DNA from: Thermoanaerobaculia bacterium
GTDB taxonomy: Bacteria; Acidobacteriota; Thermoanaerobaculia; Multivoradales; JAHZIX01
Direction of reading: 5' to 3'
DNA length: 51,876 nt
NCBI GenBank assembly: GCA_027069135.1
Contig: JALXFE010000334.1
Coordinates: 1 to 51,876 of the forward strand
The notes under the pieces are model-generated. The model saw only the letters and a program-made list of their open reading frames with translations, made no database searches and had not been told where the DNA came from. The position numbers were made by a program, and so were the translations under genes. How positions within the stretch are numbered: the stretch's first letter is position 1; each line of letters starts with the position of its first letter. This document shows positions 1 to 6,839 of this stretch, piece by piece.

Positions 1-636
1 CAAGGATTCTGGCCCCGGCCGTGAAGGTCACACCGGAGGCCAATGTCTCCTCTCCAAAGAAAGAAATACTTTCGAAAGCGGTTCGAAGAGCGTCCGGAAT
101 TCGGAGACAGGCGCTGCCGAAACCATGTCTCCAGGAAAGTCTTTACCTACCGCTTATCGTAAAAGCTTTAAAATGCTCTTCCTGGGGTTGGAGCCGCCTC
201 CGCCTTCCGGCAGCGCCAAAGGCTGCACGTGGCAAGGCGCGTCATACCGCAACGCGTGGCGGCCTGACACGGAATGGAGGATAAACCTCGGGGATCCCTC
301 AACCCTGACGAGGTAATAGCTCATCCCTTAGAAAAGCAAAGCAATAAAATAAAATCTTACCAAACCGGATTCTGGTCCTGAAGAGGAACCACCAAACCGG
401 CCCGGCGTATGGGCCTGCCTCCGAGACAAGTGGAGGCGTTCGAAACATGCCCTGTGGACTATAAGTGCAGCAGCGGTATCTATCAGGGACAACGGGACAG
501 CGAAACCTGAAGATAGAAGAATCTCCTGACGGAAGATTGATCAGGTGCTATGAATGGTATAGCGTCAAGAGCTGCGAGAACCTAGGCATTTTTCATCTTA
601 TCAATGAGTGTTTATTAGAGAGAGGGGCGACGTTCT
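1..636. other. Upstream region without a supported gene
   Basis: I see no credible gene in this stretch. The short open frames here have no recognisable domain, and their composition does not look like the strongly GC-biased coding sequence elsewhere in the window. The part from about 310 to 380 and the part from about 530 to 625 are clearly richer in A and T than the flanks, as expected of leader or promoter DNA before the acyltransferase gene. A purine-rich stretch just before position 637 (around 620-628) can serve as the ribosome binding site of that gene. No tRNA, rRNA or repeat was recognised. Confidence 0.5.
537..563 (+). promoter_or_regulatory. Weak promoter candidate for the AT-ER gene
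   Basis: TTGATC at 537-542 and TATAGC at 558-563 resemble sigma-70 -35 and -10 hexamers, but the spacer is only 15 nt. They lie about 75 nt upstream of the ATG at 637, inside an AT-rich patch. This is a by-eye match only. Confidence 0.2.
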
Positions 637-2856
637 ATGACGCCGGGTCCTATCGCCGTGGTCTTCCCAGGGCAAGGTTCGCAAAAGAAGGGAATGGGAG
701 CGGAGCTTTTCGATCGCTATGACGGGCTCTGCGAAGTGGCCGATCAAGTGCTTGGATACTCTGTCAAGGAACTCTGCCTCGAGAATCCTGGCCGATTGCT
801 GCGACAAACCGAATACACCCAGCCAGCGCTCTTTGTCGTGGGAACTTTGCTCTGGTTGCGGCGGCAGGAGCAAAGGGCCGCTCCGGATTTCCTTGCCGGC
901 CACAGTCTTGGGGAATACACCGCTCTCTACGCCTCTGGTTGTTTCGATTTCGAAACCGGTGTACGGCTGGTACAAAAGAGGGGAGCCCTCATGGCTCAGG
1001 TGACCGATGGTGGCATGGCAGCCGTGCTGGGTTTGAGCGCCGAGGGAGTGCAGAAGGTCATCGAGACAGAAGAAGCCGCAGTGGACATTGCCAATTTCAA
1101 CGACCCCACACAACTGGTGCTCTCGGGGCCCCGGGACGAGTTGGAACGTTTGCTCCAACCGATGGAAGAAGCCGGTGCTCGCCGTTTCATGCTCCTCAAC
1201 GTCAGCGGAGCCTTCCACTCTCGATATATGACAGCCGTTGCTAAGGAATTCGAACCCTTTCTTCGTTCCTTTTCGTACCGTTCACCGCGAATCCCTGTCA
1301 TTGCGAATACGACGGGCAGGCCGTATGAAGACGGCGCGGTGGTTTCGAATCTCGTGGATCAGATGTGTACCTCCGTCCGGTGGTCCGCCACGATGGACTT
1401 TTTGCGCGACCAGGGTGTCGAGGAGGTCGAGGAATCAGGCCCGGGAAAGGTCTTGACCAAGCTCTGGGCAGGTACCGCTTCGACGGTTTCGACAGGCTCC
1501 CGAAGCAGCGGCCGGGCCGGCGGCTCGAAGGTCCCGACTCTAGGCGATGCGGAGTTTCGTCAGCAGTACGGCCTTCGTCATGCCTACGTTGCCGGCGGTT
1601 CCGCGGCCGGATTTCGTTCCCTTGATTTCGTCGCTGCTCTGACGGCGGCGGGCTGTCTGACATTCTTGGATTCCGTCGCCGAGGGTCGTGATGTGGATTC
1701 AGAGATTCAGGAGCTGCGTCGCCGGATCGGGGCACACGCCGTCTTCGGGTTGACCCTTAAGGACGATCCGCTCTTGCCCCGTCGGCAGCTGGGGAGGGAA
1801 GAGCACCGGGTCGATGCCGCGCTGCGCAACCGTGTGCGCTGTCTCGAAGTCGCCGGGTACCACCGCATCACACCGGCGTTGGTTCGATATCGATTCCAGG
1901 GAGCCCATCGGGGGCCCGATGGCCAACCGACGGCGGTCAACCACCTCTTGGCGTTGGTATCGCGGACGTCTACGGCGGAGAGTTTCCTGGCCAAAGCACC
2001 GAAGAAGATCGTCGCTGCCTTAGTGGAGCAAGGCAAACTGAGCGCCGAGGAAGCAGAGGTCGCCAGTCACCTTCCCATGAGCGGGGATATTTGCGTCCTT
2101 GCCGGGACCTCGGAGGGCCCGGACCTGGCCACGCTGTTGCCGGCGACGAGGAAGCTTCGGGACCAGGCGATGATCGTCGAGGGCTACCCGAGGCGCATCC
2201 GCGTCGGTGCCGGGGGAGCGATCGGGACACCGGAAGCCGTCGCCAGTGCGTTCTTTTTGGGTGCCGATTTCATCCATACCTCGAGCGTCCATCTCTGCAG
2301 CCCGGAAGCGGCTCTGTCGCCGGCAGCCAAGGACCTTCTCGGGCTTCTCGAGGCCGGAGATACGGTGAGCGCGCCTTCCCCAACGCTCTTCAGCCTCGGT
2401 GGCCGGGGCTCCGTGGTCAAGAAGGGCTCGTTTTTCGCCCCGAGGGCCCAGAGGCTGTACGAGCTATTCCGTTTCTACGATTCTCTCGATGCCATCGAGC
2501 CCGCCCAGCGAGAGAAAATCGAGACCACGTACTTCAAGCGCTCGTTCGAGTCCATTTGGGAGTCCCTAGAACGGGAGCTACCACCGGAAGAGCTGCCGGT
2601 GGACGAGAAGACTCGGATGGCTCTCGTCTTTCGCTGGTATCTGGAGGAGTCCCTGGTCTGGGCCCGGGAAGGGGTCAGCCGCCAGAAGGTCAATTTTCAG
2701 ATACCCTGCGATGAATCGTTGGCGGCATTCCATCTCTACGCTGCCGACGCCGGCCTCGCCGATCCTTCCCGCCGCAGCGCAGCGGAGATCGCAGAGATCC
2801 TGATGCGGGAGGGTGCAGCCTTTCTGAGCCGCCGAGCGAGCTCCTTTTCTTTGTGA
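637..2856 (+). CDS. Malonyl acyltransferase / PfaD-type enoylreductase fusion (PksE-like)
   Basis: A 739-residue two-domain protein. Residues about 5-290 are an ACP acyltransferase: GQGS at 12-15, GHSLGEY at 88-94 with nucleophile Ser90, and GAFH with His194. Residues about 310-735 match the FMN-dependent, nitronate-monooxygenase-like enoylreductase family of PfaD and the C-terminal half of PksE; the late GAGGAIGTPEAV segment is typical. Known members load malonyl units in trans and reduce enoyl-ACP intermediates for trans-AT PKSs or PUFA synthases. Odd points: the SGGHTDN-type motif usual in the ER is replaced here by AGTSEGPD (489-496), so ER activity is uncertain. No trans-AT PKS is visible, and the cluster's own PKS has a built-in AT and no ER. 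The start follows a purine-rich ribosome binding site. It could serve the lipopeptide PKS in trans, or a system left of the window. Confidence 0.85.
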   Translation: MTPGPIAVVFPGQGSQKKGMGAELFDRYDGLCEVADQVLGYSVKELCLENPGRLLRQTEYTQPALFVVGTLLWLRRQEQRAAPDFLAGHSLGEYTALYASGCFDFETGVRLVQKRGALMAQVTDGGMAAVLGLSAEGVQKVIETEEAAVDIANFNDPTQLVLSGPRDELERLLQPMEEAGARRFMLLNVSGAFHSRYMTAVAKEFEPFLRSFSYRSPRIPVIANTTGRPYEDGAVVSNLVDQMCTSVRWSATMDFLRDQGVEEVEESGPGKVLTKLWAGTASTVSTGSRSSGRAGGSKVPTLGDAEFRQQYGLRHAYVAGGSAAGFRSLDFVAALTAAGCLTFLDSVAEGRDVDSEIQELRRRIGAHAVFGLTLKDDPLLPRRQLGREEHRVDAALRNRVRCLEVAGYHRITPALVRYRFQGAHRGPDGQPTAVNHLLALVSRTSTAESFLAKAPKKIVAALVEQGKLSAEEAEVASHLPMSGDICVLAGTSEGPDLATLLPATRKLRDQAMIVEGYPRRIRVGAGGAIGTPEAVASAFFLGADFIHTSSVHLCSPEAALSPAAKDLLGLLEAGDTVSAPSPTLFSLGGRGSVVKKGSFFAPRAQRLYELFRFYDSLDAIEPAQREKIETTYFKRSFESIWESLERELPPEELPVDEKTRMALVFRWYLEESLVWAREGVSRQKVNFQIPCDESLAAFHLYAADAGLADPSRRSAAEIAEILMREGAAFLSRRASSFSL

Positions 2857-2860
2857 TTAG

Positions 2861-2889
2861 TTGACTTAGTCCATGAGCTGGACTAGGTT
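2861..2889 (+). promoter_or_regulatory. Promoter with overlapping operator-like inverted repeat for the toxin-antitoxin pair
   Basis: TTGACT (2861-2866) and TAGGTT (2884-2889) are separated by exactly 17 nt. Between and over them lies an inverted repeat, CTTAGTCCA (2865-2873) and TGGACTAGG (2879-2887), with one mismatch and a 5-nt loop. Autorepression by antitoxin or toxin-antitoxin complex bound to such a repeat is known for Phd/YefM systems. Transcription would start near 2896, the A of the antitoxin ATG, so the mRNA may be leaderless; there is no good Shine-Dalgarno sequence before that ATG. Confidence 0.45.
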
Positions 2890-2895
2890 CGGGTT

Positions 2896-3120
2896 ATGAG
2901 TACTGTCAACGTCCATGAAGCCAAGACTCACTTTTCTCGTCTTCTGGAGCAGGTCCACGCCGGGGAGCAGGTGATCATCGCCAAGAACGGCAAGCCGTAC
3001 GCCCGATTATGTCCCCTGGAAGCCCCGCCTCGGCGGCAGCCGGGCTTGCTCGAGGGAACCGTCGGCGAGGAGTTCTTCGAACCCCTGCCGGAAGAAGAGT
3101 TGGAGGCTTGGGAGGGTTGA
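2896..3120 (+). CDS. Antitoxin, Phd/YefM family
   Basis: A 74-residue protein beginning MSTVNVHEAKTHFSRLLEQV, the classic N-terminal DNA-binding signature of Phd/YefM antitoxins (prevent-host-death family), followed by the usual GEQVIIAKNGKPYARL segment. The C-terminal third (about residues 45-74) is Glu-rich and probably disordered until it binds the toxin. Known role: it neutralises the co-encoded toxin and represses the operon. Its stop overlaps the start of the PIN-domain toxin gene, so the two are translationally coupled. Position and length are typical, and the cognate pair is complete. Confidence 0.9.
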   Translation: MSTVNVHEAKTHFSRLLEQVHAGEQVIIAKNGKPYARLCPLEAPPRRQPGLLEGTVGEEFFEPLPEEELEAWEG

Positions 3121-3503
3121 GGTTGCTCCTCGATACCCACGCCCTCCTCTGGTGGCTCTTCGACGATCCGAAGCTCACTTCGACCGTGCGGGATCTGGTC
3201 GGGGATCCTGCCAACGAGATTCGAGTCTCCACCGCCTCCGCCTGGGAGATCAGCACCAAATACCGACTCGGGAAACTACCCGCTGCCCAGCAGCTCATAC
3301 AGGATATGGGCGGCTGGTTTCAGAAGGCCGGATTTCTCATGCTGCCGATCCAACTCTCCCATGCCGAGCGGGCAGGAAGCTGGCCTCAGGCCCACCGGGA
3401 TCCCTTCGACCGCATGCTGGCGGCTCAGAGTGTTCTCGAAGAGCTTCCCCTCCTGACTCGCGACAGGAAATTTCACTCTTTTGGCATCCGAACCATCTGG
3501 TAG
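3117..3503 (+). CDS. vapC: Toxin, PIN-domain ribonuclease (VapC-like)
   Basis: A 128-residue PIN-domain protein. I start it at TTG 3117, which overlaps the antitoxin stop as TTGA. This gives the standard N-terminus MRLLLDTHALLWWL with the first catalytic Asp. A conserved Glu follows in SAWEIS, and acidic residues in HRDPFDRMLAAQ and LLTRDRKF complete the usual acidic metal site. An open frame extends upstream inside the antitoxin gene, but that extension has no PIN similarity. Known VapC toxins are Mg-dependent RNases that cleave tRNA or rRNA. The module looks intact, with no frameshift or truncation. Confidence 0.9.
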   Translation: MRLLLDTHALLWWLFDDPKLTSTVRDLVGDPANEIRVSTASAWEISTKYRLGKLPAAQQLIQDMGGWFQKAGFLMLPIQLSHAERAGSWPQAHRDPFDRMLAAQSVLEELPLLTRDRKFHSFGIRTIW

Positions 3504-3654
3504 GTCGAGCCACCGCTCCCCGCAGGGGTTTTCCTTCTCAGGCTCGGAGCACCCAACGATTCGGTTGCCAGGCCCAGGCCCAGTCGGAATCATCCACCGT
3601 GCTCCGGGCTAACAGCTCGTAGCAAGAGTCGAACCGCGCTGCGAGCGGTTCTAT

Positions 3655-3682
3655 TCGGCCGAATCTTCTCGGCCGAATCTTC
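3655..3682. repeat. Tandem 14-bp direct repeat, two copies
   Basis: TCGGCCGAATCTTC occurs twice back to back (3655-3668 and 3669-3682). Each copy contains the palindrome TCGGCCGA. Function is unknown. It sits just downstream of the toxin gene and could form small cruciforms or be the trace of slippage. Confidence 0.6.
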
Positions 3683-3695
3683 GTTGTCAAACCTC

Positions 3696-3714
3696 GATGA
3701 TTCTGAGAATCATC
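3696..3714. terminator. Perfect 8-bp hairpin, possible bidirectional terminator
   Basis: GATGATTC (3696-3703) and GAATCATC (3707-3714) pair perfectly around a 3-nt TGA loop. The position between convergent genes suits a terminator, but the stem is not GC-rich and no clear T-tract follows in either direction, so the call is tentative. Confidence 0.25.
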
Positions 3715-3730
3715 TGCTACTCCTCGCTCT

Positions 3731-3899
3731 CGCTAGTGTCCCGATTGGCTAATTCGCGTGAGAAATCGCGAGGCATTTCGGGACTCTGGTAAGGCGTGAG
3801 GACAAGTAATAGCAGAGCTATTGCGCGGAGGAACAACGCAGCTAGAGCCCGAAAGGGCCGCGTATTTATGCGATGAATTTGTCAATCGGGACACTAGCG
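3731..3899. mobile_element. MITE-like element with perfect 17-bp terminal inverted repeats
   Basis: CGCTAGTGTCCCGATTG at 3731-3747 is the exact reverse complement of CAATCGGGACACTAGCG at 3883-3899. The 169-bp interval has no coding capacity. Both ends read TA next to GTGTCCCG (the left TA at 3734-3735), so a TA target duplication, as made by IS630/Tc1-mariner transposases, is possible; the element proper would then be slightly shorter. The size, lack of an ORF and intergenic position fit a non-autonomous miniature inverted-repeat element. No second copy and no transposase are visible in the window, so the family assignment is inference. Confidence 0.6.
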
Positions 3900-3986
3900 C
3901 CTGACTTCTGCCACGGGCTGCTAAGAGAGCCCGCTCGAATTGCCGGCGGTCCGTGGCCTGGTACTACCAAGAGGGTCTTCTGCCGC

Positions 3987-4289
3987 CTATTCCTGGATCT
4001 CGGCGCCGTCCTGGTGGAGGTTCGGGAACTCTAGCTTCCCTTCGCCGGGGCGGATGCCATCGAGGCCCGCGAGACCGTTTTCGTCGAGCTCCCCGATGAT
4101 GACGCGGCCGTCAGGGAGGGTCAGACGGAACTCCTCGAAGGGGATGGGGTTGCCTTCGGCATCCACCAATTCGATGTCTACCCAGGTTTTCTCTCCGCAG
4201 GCTGCCGCGGGTTGATCGGGTTCCGCGGAAGAGAAGCTCTCGTCCGCGGCCTCACCACTCTTCTTGAGCGGGCCCTCGGTTTCCGTCAT
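3987..4289 (-). CDS. Small beta-sandwich-like protein of a type VI/injection-system gene set
   Basis: A 100-residue acidic protein. The N-terminal 30 residues are low complexity. Residues about 33-95 read as an Ig/carboxypeptidase-regulatory-like domain: WVDIELVDAEGNPIPF, then a LTLPDGRVIIGELDENG strand pair, then GIRPGEGKLEFPNL. From memory, small proteins of this type recur beside VgrG, PAAR and LysM effector genes of type VI secretion systems; the exact role is unknown to me. Its ATG overlaps the stop of the upstream gene (ATGA, 4286-4289), so it is coupled to it and is the last gene of the minus-strand trio. A GGAG about 10 nt upstream supports the start. Confidence 0.6.
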   Translation of the reverse strand: MTETEGPLKKSGEAADESFSSAEPDQPAAACGEKTWVDIELVDAEGNPIPFEEFRLTLPDGRVIIGELDENGLAGLDGIRPGEGKLEFPNLHQDGAEIQE

Positions 4290-4675
4290 GGCTCGGACTC
4301 CGTAGTTGACTGCGGCATCTCCCGACCTGCCTTCTCATGCTTCAGGCCTTCGAGATACAGGCGGTTGATCTTGAGGGTCGGACCGATCTCCCGGTTGTCG
4401 AGGATCCTCCGAGCCCAGGGCGAGTCGGTGGCGGCGTCGAAGTCAAGGCCGAAGACGAAGATCAGATTGACGTACTTACACAGATCCTGCTCCGTCCGAA
4501 AGCCATGACCCTTGGCCCGTTCGAGCCCTTGCCGCAACAGCCCCCGCAACGACGGATCTTCCAAGTCCCGGGTCTGCTCGGGGAAATACTTCCGGACGTG
4601 GGTGAGCAGACGGTCCTCGAAATTCTGCTGACGTCGAGCGCCCAGCGCTCGCAACTGATCCTGCCGCAGGATCAC
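4286..4675 (-). CDS. Type VI/effector-associated small protein, function unknown
   Basis: A 129-residue protein beginning (with GTG read as Met) MILRQDQLRALGARRQQNFE, followed by an HVRKYFP helix, a region of leucine-rich helices and LCKYVNLIFVFGLDFD. This pattern is known to me from short proteins encoded next to type VI secretion effectors and PAAR/LysM proteins, often proposed as adaptors; no catalytic motif is visible. I chose GTG 4675 because GGGAG lies about 7-10 nt upstream and homologue-like sequence begins there. A longer reading back to 4963 runs through the upstream gene in another frame and looks like a Pro/Ser/Arg shadow. There is a 31-nt gap after the metallopeptidase gene and a 4-nt overlap with the next gene. 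Confidence 0.6.
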   Translation of the reverse strand: MILRQDQLRALGARRQQNFEDRLLTHVRKYFPEQTRDLEDPSLRGLLRQGLERAKGHGFRTEQDLCKYVNLIFVFGLDFDAATDSPWARRILDNREIGPTLKINRLYLEGLKHEKAGREMPQSTTESEP

Positions 4676-4706
4676 AGCCCGTCTCCCGAGGTCTGGGGCG
4701 GGGGCT

Positions 4707-6638
4707 TCATCGTGCGGTGAAGGCGAGGCTGTTGTTTTGGGCGATGAGAGCATGCATGGTGGTCTGGATGCGAACGAGCCTGATGTGATGGGCCGGCGGC
4801 ATCGGTCCGAGGACGGGGGCTCCGGCGTCGGTGACGATATCGTAGTCGTGGTCGGGAAGGCCCGGCCCGGAGATTCTCTTGTTGTCGTACCACTGGCCTG
4901 CAATATTCTGCCCAGGATGCATGAGAGTCTGGATATCTTCCGTTGCGGGTACGTGGTCGGCATCCGTCAAGGCATGGCCGATCTCATGAGCGACGGTGAC
5001 CGCCATAAAGGCCAGATTTGCATCCATCGCGTCGTGTTTCATCGTGAGACAGTTGCACACGGCAGCGTCGACGTCCCTCCCTGCCGCCGCCAGCTGCGCC
5101 AGGGAGGAGGTCGTCAACCCACCCCGAGCCTCTCGGACGACGAAAAGGCTGATGCGCTGGGGGTGGGTCGCTACAGACTTGAAGAGCTGGCGGCGCATCG
5201 GCGGCCCTCCCTTGCGAATCTGAGAAGCGGTCTGTTCGTCATCCATCGCGAGACGGTTGAAGACCACAACCTCGACGCGTTGGGCCGAGTCCTGAGCAGC
5301 TCCTGGCGTCAGATGGGTGATTGCGGCGTGACCGGTGGCACAGGAAATCACGAGGTCGACGCTCCCCTGGGCCTGGCCGTTTTCGGGCGCGTTCTGATGT
5401 ACCGCGGCGTTGAGATCGGGAAGGGCGTTGATCAGAAGCTGGAGGGCCACCGCGGTTTGTTGGGGAGTGGCTCCGTTGGGGATGACGTGAGGTCCGACCG
5501 CGTGAACCACCAGCGCGAGGCCGAACCGATGATTGGTCAGGGTGAAGCCTACCTGCCCTGCTCCGAGCCCGCCGGCGATGTGACCGCTGGCGGTGGCGCC
5601 GTCGGGCTCGGAGATCGTCAGCATGTCGCAGGGTGGGTTGAGGGTCGCCAGGGCGTCGAGGCTAAAGGTGAGCTCTTCCTGAGCCCAGAAGCGCCGGCAG
5701 TTTCGGCTCAGCCTCCGACGGACGTCCTGCTGGGTGACGAGACCGTTGTCATCGGCTGTGCCGTCCGGGATCGTCCGCAGGATCCAAGCCTCCACGCTGA
5801 CGCTCCGGCCCCGACGTAGGGGTACCTCATCCCAGGCGAGAATACATTTATCGTCCGGGTTGTTGGGGCATGCGGCATACAAGTAGACCGCTCGAATATT
5901 CTGGTCGAGGATCTGGATATCCGGTCCTGCGCCATCGTCCTGAAAAAGGTCTGTGACCAGGAGAGCCTGCCGGGGTCGCAGCCCTCGGTCCACCTGGTCG
6001 ACCACCAGGCGAAGCTCGGGCGACCAGAATCGGTCCGTCGCTGCCAGGGGACCGAGCTGCCGGAGACGAATCCTTAGGGTTCGGGCTTGCCTTTGTGCCC
6101 CGGCGGCGAACCGCTGGTGGTTGGCGATCGCCCCGGCAGGGCCATACACCGGCTGAAGAGCCTCGAGGTAGACCTGGACCTGATTACCGGCCACGTTGGG
6201 GTCGACGACTTCGACGCTGAAGGTGTTGGGGTCGAGGTTCGAGGGGGCCGAGAAATCGAAATGATCGTGATCTACCCAATCGTCGGCACCGTTGGCCGTC
6301 ACGGAGCGGGTGACGAAGCGGCTGATACCCAGATTTGCTGCCGCTGCGACGACCGCCGGAGCGGCGGCAGCTTTTCGTACGATGCGAACCTGCACCGGCT
6401 GGGGAACCGCCCGGGGCCACTTCCACCTTACCGTCCAGCGGCGCCCGGTAGCGACGGAGGGATAGATCCAACCATTCCAGGCCTGCGGAATGGTGACGAT
6501 ATCTCCAGGATTCAAAGGCCGGTGGAGAAGACCGGTATTGGCGGCCTGAGAACGGAGAGTCCCGCAATTGCTAAATCCCTCGCGCTGGGCGATGGAGCAG
6601 AGGCAGTCGCCATTCTGGGCTGCAACCGTGTAGCTCAA
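4707..6638 (-). CDS. LysM-domain zinc metallopeptidase, putative secreted effector
   Basis: A 643-residue protein. Residues 1-52 form a LysM domain (YTVAAQNGDCLCSIAQREGF to NPGDIVTIP). A long middle region of beta-rich sequence has no family I recognise. The C-terminal part carries HEIGHALTDADH (551-562), a zincin HExxH with a further His at 562, and TLMHPG around 572-576, which could be a metzincin-type Met-turn. There is no signal peptide, which fits export by a contractile injection system rather than Sec. N-terminal LysM domains fused to toxins next to small adaptor-like genes are a known type VI effector layout, and two such small genes follow here. The start is TTG 6638, supported by GGAGGA 7 nt upstream. 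Peptidoglycan or a host/prey protein as target is open. Confidence 0.65.
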   Translation of the reverse strand: MSYTVAAQNGDCLCSIAQREGFSNCGTLRSQAANTGLLHRPLNPGDIVTIPQAWNGWIYPSVATGRRWTVRWKWPRAVPQPVQVRIVRKAAAAPAVVAAAANLGISRFVTRSVTANGADDWVDHDHFDFSAPSNLDPNTFSVEVVDPNVAGNQVQVYLEALQPVYGPAGAIANHQRFAAGAQRQARTLRIRLRQLGPLAATDRFWSPELRLVVDQVDRGLRPRQALLVTDLFQDDGAGPDIQILDQNIRAVYLYAACPNNPDDKCILAWDEVPLRRGRSVSVEAWILRTIPDGTADDNGLVTQQDVRRRLSRNCRRFWAQEELTFSLDALATLNPPCDMLTISEPDGATASGHIAGGLGAGQVGFTLTNHRFGLALVVHAVGPHVIPNGATPQQTAVALQLLINALPDLNAAVHQNAPENGQAQGSVDLVISCATGHAAITHLTPGAAQDSAQRVEVVVFNRLAMDDEQTASQIRKGGPPMRRQLFKSVATHPQRISLFVVREARGGLTTSSLAQLAAAGRDVDAAVCNCLTMKHDAMDANLAFMAVTVAHEIGHALTDADHVPATEDIQTLMHPGQNIAGQWYDNKRISGPGLPDHDYDIVTDAGAPVLGPMPPAHHIRLVRIQTTMHALIAQNNSLAFTAR

Positions 6639-6839
6639 GAAGTCGTCCTCCGAGGCTTGGGGCGTTGGTTATCCGGTCGGCGAGATTGCCGGGTAGGGGA
6701 AGAGCCGCTCATGAGAAGAGGCGTGCCGCGGCCTCGATTTGTTGCAATTTCTGGTCGAAGGGCAGATTTCCTCAAAGGAGGCCTCCGGCCATGGAGCGTC
6801 TCGCGCGATCCTTGGTGGGGCCTCAAGACTCGGGATTCT

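Larger units (their letters stand above)
3504..3986. other. Convergent intergenic region with repeats, hairpins and a MITE-like element
   Basis: This lies between the 3' ends of the plus-strand toxin gene and the minus-strand metallopeptidase gene set, where terminators for both directions are expected. It holds an imperfect hairpin (GAACCGC 3631-3637 with GCGGTTC 3645-3651), a tandem 14-bp repeat, a perfect 8-bp hairpin and the 169-bp inverted-repeat element, each listed where supported. I see no protein-coding gene. Confidence 0.6.

Noticed and set aside
21-316. Two overlapping short plus-strand open frames at the left edge
   Set aside because: No domain, no Shine-Dalgarno sequence, overlapping in different frames.
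4676-4963. N-terminal extension of the small type VI-associated protein
   Set aside because: It runs out of frame through the upstream gene and is Pro/Ser/Thr/Arg-rich; GTG 4675 with GGGAG gives a family-like N-terminus.
4737-5819. Plus-strand open frame of 360 codons
   Set aside because: Antisense shadow of the LysM-metallopeptidase gene; no recognisable domain.
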